A stretch of 64,000 nt of DNA from Gammaproteobacteria bacterium. Its GTDB lineage: Bacteria; Pseudomonadota; Gammaproteobacteria; Steroidobacterales; GCA-2729495. Numbering within the stretch: position 1 is the stretch's first letter; each line of letters begins with the position of its first letter. Below the pieces are notes generated by a model. It saw only the letters and a list, made by a program, of their open reading frames with translations, was not told the origin of the DNA and ran no database searches. The stretch lies in NCBI GenBank assembly GCA_030583605.1, contig CP129466.1, forward strand, positions 1,805,001 through 1,869,000, written 5' to 3'. The translations under genes were made by a program, and so were the position numbers. Of this stretch, positions 61,019 to 64,000 are shown piece by piece.

Positions 61019-62346
61019 GCGCCGGCGAACCGTTCCCGCCACGCCTCGGCCCGAGCGAGGATCGCCGTCTCATCGAACAGGGTGGCGCACCCGTCGTCGA
61101 GTACCTGCCGGCCGCCGATCCATGCGTCACGGACCTGCGCCGTGCCCGCCGAATAGACCAGCTGGGATATGACATGGTGAGCAGGCTGCGTAGCCGGGTG
61201 CCGCAGGTCCACGCTGATGAGGTCGGCCCATTTGCCCGGCCGGAGCGAGCCGATTTCCTCCCCCAGGCCGAGCGCCCGCGCGCCGTTCAGGGTCGCCATC
61301 GCCAGCGCCTCATGAGCCGGCAGCGCGCTGGCATCGCCGCTGACCCCCTTGGCCAGCAGGGCCGCCGTGCGCATCTCCCCCAGCATGTCGAGATTATTGT
61401 TGCTGGCGGCGCCGTCGGTGCCAAGCGCGACATTGACGCCGGCAGCAGCAAGGCGGTTCACCGGGCAGAAACCGCTGCCCAGTTTCATGTTGGACTCGGG
61501 ACAGTGCACCGCCGTGACATTCCGGCTGGCGAGCAATTCAATTTCAGGGGCTGAGAGTTCGGTCAGGTGCACGGCCATGAACAGTGAAGAGAGCAGGGCG
61601 AGATCGTCCAGTCGCGTGAGTGGCCGTCGCCCGTGCATCCTGATGCCCTGTTCAACCTCTCTGCGGCCTTCATGCACGTGCATGTGCACGGGCACGTCGA
61701 GTTCGTCGGCGAGCAGGCGCACGCGCTGCAGGGTCTGGTCGCTGACGGTGTAGGGCGCATGCGGTGCGAACGTGGTGCGTACCAGCGGGTGGCCGCGGTA
61801 CTGGTCATGCACCGCCAGCCCCTTGCTGAAATACTCCTCGACAGATCGCGCCCATGGCGTCGACTGTTCAATGACGATCATGCCGACGGCCGCCCGGACG
61901 TGATGCTCAACGGCCAGGTCGGCCACCACATCGGGGAAGTAATACATGTCGTTGAAGCAGGTCGTGCCGCCCCGGATCATCTCGAGCATGGCAAGCCGGG
62001 TGCCGTCGCGCACGAACTCCGGTCCTGCCCAGCGTTCCTCGGCCGGCCAGATATGCTGCTCCAGCCAACGGTCGAGAGGCAGATCATCAGCCAGACCGCG
62101 GAACAGGGTCATGGCGGCGTGGGCATGCGTGTTGACCAGGCCCGGCAGGAGGACGTGACCCGGCCGCGAGAGCGTCGTCGCAGCGACGAAACGCTGCCGG
62201 GCTTCGGCATCCGGCAGCACGGCGACAATACGGCCAGCGGAAACCACCACCGCGTGGTTTTCGAGCACCACTCCGGCGGGTTCCACCGGGACCACCCAAC
62301 GCGCGGCAATGAGGAGATCGGCGTTGACGGGCGGCTGTTCGGACAT
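61015..62346 (-). CDS. mtaD: 5-methylthioadenosine/S-adenosylhomocysteine deaminase (TRZ/ATZ family)
   Basis: A zinc amidohydrolase of 443 residues that deaminates MTA or SAH. Metal ligands: LPGLVNTHAHAAMTLFRG, VHMHVHEGRREVE, VHLTELSAPEIELLASRN and LGTDGAASNNNLDMLGEM. Position before ubiG matches Pseudomonas mtaD, where SAH produced by UbiG may be removed. The ATG at 62346 (MSEQPPVNADLL) is preferred; an in-frame ATG at 62358 is possible. It diverges from gyrA. Confidence 0.92.
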   Translation of the reverse strand: MSEQPPVNADLLIAARWVVPVEPAGVVLENHAVVVSAGRIVAVLPDAEARQRFVAATTLSRPGHVLLPGLVNTHAHAAMTLFRGLADDLPLDRWLEQHIWPAEERWAGPEFVRDGTRLAMLEMIRGGTTCFNDMYYFPDVVADLAVEHHVRAAVGMIVIEQSTPWARSVEEYFSKGLAVHDQYRGHPLVRTTFAPHAPYTVSDQTLQRVRLLADELDVPVHMHVHEGRREVEQGIRMHGRRPLTRLDDLALLSSLFMAVHLTELSAPEIELLASRNVTAVHCPESNMKLGSGFCPVNRLAAAGVNVALGTDGAASNNNLDMLGEMRTAALLAKGVSGDASALPAHEALAMATLNGARALGLGEEIGSLRPGKWADLISVDLRHPATQPAHHVISQLVYSAGTAQVRDAWIGGRQVLDDGCATLFDETAILARAEAWRERFAGA

Positions 62347-62590
62347 CTGCGGTGGCATATTGCCTGATCGCCGTTCGCGTTAAAACAGCGCCAGGGGCAC
62401 GATCGCCACCCGAACCGGCCGCTGCGACCCGTCATAGGGCTGTGCTAAACTGCGCGCCTGCAATTGACCCGTTGAGATGCCCTGTCGGGCGGGTCCTGCA
62501 GACTCTTTTAATAGAACATTTGTCCGGTTTCCGGGTCGGTCCGCGGCCGATTTGAGCCGCCGGGCCGGATTCCGACGAGCTTACGCCGCG
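62347..62590. promoter_or_regulatory. Divergent promoter region of gyrA and mtaD
   Basis: A 244-bp spacer. TGTGCTAAACT at 62441-62451 looks like an extended -10 for rightward transcription; a second AT-rich element, CTCTTTTAATAGAAC at about 62503-62517, resembles the CTCCTTTAATAT elements elsewhere in the window. The leader before gyrA can form GC-rich hairpins. No clear ribosome site precedes the ATG (GAGCTTACGCCGCG-ATG). Confidence 0.4.
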
Positions 62591-64000
62591 ATGGCTGATG
62601 TAGCGCTGGAAATTCTGCCGGTCAATCTCGAAGACGAGATGCGCCAGTCCTACCTGGACTATGCCATGAGCGTCATCGTGGGCAGGGCCCTGCCGGACGT
62701 TCGCGACGGCCTCAAGCCGGTACACCGTCGGGTTCTCTACGCGATGCGAGAACTCGGCAACGACCACACGAAGCCCTACAAGAAGTCGGCGCGTGTCGTC
62801 GGCGACGTGATCGGCAAATACCACCCCCACGGCGACGTTGCGGTCTATGACACGATCGTGCGTCTCGCGCAGCCGTTCTCGATGCGCTACCTGCTGGTGG
62901 ACGGCCAGGGCAATTTCGGCTCGGTCGATGGCGATGCGCCTGCCGCCATGCGCTATACGGAAGTGCGCATGGCCCGCATCGCGGGCGAACTGCTCGCCGA
63001 CATCGACAAGGAAACGGTCGATTTCGCGCCGAACTACGACGGCTCTGAGAAGGAACCGACCGTCCTGCCGACCAGGATTCCGCACCTGCTCGTCAACGGC
63101 TCATCGGGGATCGCCGTCGGCATGGCGACCAACATTCCGCCGCATAACCTCGGCGAGGTGATCGACGGCGTGCTTGCCTTGATGGACAACCCCGAGATTA
63201 CGCTCGCCGACCTGATCAAGCTCATTCCGGGCCCGGATTTTCCCACGGCCGGCATGATCAATGGCACGAGCGGCGTATACGAGGCCTATGCGCGCGGTCG
63301 CGGCCGCTGCCATGTGCGCGCCCGGACGCAGATCGAGCCCATCGACGACAAGGGGCGCGAAGCCATCGTCGTCACGGAGTTGCCCTACCAGGTCAACAAG
63401 GCCCGCCTGATCGAGAAGATTGCGGAGCTGGTCCGGGACAAGAGAATCGAGGGTATCAGCGAGCTGCGTGACGAGTCCGACAAGGATGGCATGCGGATCG
63501 TGATCGAATTGCGGCGCGGGCAGGTGTCCGACGTCGTGCTGAACAACCTGTATGCGCAGACTCCGCTCGAGACGGTGTTCGGCATCAACATGGTCGCGCT
63601 GCGGGATGGCCGCCCGCGATTGCTCACCCTGCGCGAAATGCTGGAGGCGTTCCTGCGCCACCGCCGCGAGGTGGTGACGCGACGTACCATCTTCGATCTG
63701 CGCAAGACCCGCGAGCGGGCTCACATCCTCGAAGGCCAGGCGGTCGCGCTGGCGAACATCGACGAGGTCATCGCCGTCATCAAGGCGTCGGCGTCGCCAG
63801 CCGCTGCACGTGAAGCGCTGGTTGGCCGCCCCTGGCAGCCAGGAGCCGTGACCGAGATGCTGGCCCGGGCTGGCGAGGTGACGACGCGGCCGGCCGATAT
63901 CGGCGGCGACTGCGGGCTCACCGCAGACGGGTACCGGTTGTCGCCAGTCCAGGCCCAGGCCATCCTCGATCTGCGACTGCATCGCCTGACTGCCCTCGAG
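62591..64000 (+). CDS. gyrA: DNA gyrase subunit A (5' part, runs off the window)
   Basis: Breakage-reunion subunit of gyrase; the first 470 residues are present and the gene continues past 64000. The catalytic tyrosine is Y122 ([15 protein letters not shown]). The quinolone-resistance-determining region reads [20 protein letters not shown], giving Val at position 83 (codon GTT) where susceptible E. coli has Ser; D87 is kept. The window ends in the coiled-coil region ([20 protein letters not shown]). Confidence 0.98.
   Translation, partial: MADVALEILPVNLEDEMRQSYLDYAMSVIVGRALPDVRDGLKPVHRRVLYAMRELGNDHTKPYKKSARVVGDVIGKYHPHGDVAVYDTIVRLAQPFSMRYLLVDGQGNFGSVDGDAPAAMRYTEVRMARIAGELLADIDKETVDFAPNYDGSEKEPTVLPTRIPHLLVNGSSGIAVGMATNIPPHNLGEVIDGVLALMDNPEITLADLIKLIPGPDFPTAGMINGTSGVYEAYARGRGRCHVRARTQIEPIDDKGREAIVVTELPYQVNKARLIEKIAELVRDKRIEGISELRDESDKDGMRIVIELRRGQVSDVVLNNLYAQTPLETVFGINMVALRDGRPRLLTLREMLEAFLRHRREVVTRRTIFDLRKTRERAHILEGQAVALANIDEVIAVIKASASPAAAREALVGRPWQPGAVTEMLARAGEVTTRPADIGGDCGLTADGYRLSPVQAQAILDLRLHRLTALE

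Overview
The window reads as a high-GC gammaproteobacterial chromosome. Several core blocks keep the gene order I associate with Pseudomonas and related orders (from memory): yebC-ruvCAB-tolQRAB-pal-cpoB-queE-queC-tRNA-Lys, scpA-scpB-rluB, and yciK / MupP-like phosphatase / ubiG / mtaD next to gyrA. A VPxPA-type PEP-CTERM protein, TonB-dependent receptors and a Tat-exported molybdoenzyme fit an environmental, respiratorily flexible bacterium rather than an enteric one. Species cannot be fixed from sequence alone.

Layout. 1-1533: a recombination scar holding remnants of a REP-associated transposase, an HNH endonuclease and a TonB receptor, ending inside a truncated ppiC. 1535-9640 (minus): complete respiratory nitrate reductase operon narK-G-H-J-I. 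9747-10774: an intact REP-associated transposase bounded by perfect 25-bp inverted repeats. 10810-12903: a surface-type DUF1566/PEP-CTERM gene behind a promoter with a 13-G spacer, split in frame by an IS630-family element and followed by the first 24 codons of a diversity-generating-retroelement avd gene; this looks like a dead or dying DGR cassette. 13223-15623: a secreted HemF-like protein, a limonene-epoxide-hydrolase-like protein and a DUF5658 membrane protein.

15745-21313: 2-oxoglutarate dehydrogenase complex (sucA, sucB, lpdA). 21457-31079: yebC, Holliday-junction genes, the Tol-Pal envelope system (no ybgC), two queuosine genes, a possible structured RNA and tRNA-Lys. 31185-38975: small outer-membrane barrels, a nitronate-monooxygenase-like flavoprotein and a large TonB receptor. 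39185-41695: HMG-CoA-synthase-family enzyme and a farnesyl-diphosphate-synthase-like prenyltransferase. 42686-51335: a tight seven-gene operon I do not recognise as a described pathway: bicupin, HxH-less amidohydrolase, acyl-CoA ligase, DsbA-fold isomerase, Tat-exported type II DMSO-reductase-family catalytic subunit without Fe-S or heme partners, luciferase-like flavin oxidoreductase, and a membrane protein whose paralog lies divergently just upstream. 51659-64000: core genes (bolA, yciI, ispZ, yciO-like, M50 protease, scpAB, rluB, endonuclease III-like glycosylase, yciK-like, rmuC, mupP/gph, ubiG, mtaD) and the 5' part of gyrA, which carries Val at position 83.

The two strongest leads are the DGR-like relic with a G-tract promoter (10.8-12.9 kb) and the orphan molybdoenzyme operon (42.7-51.3 kb).
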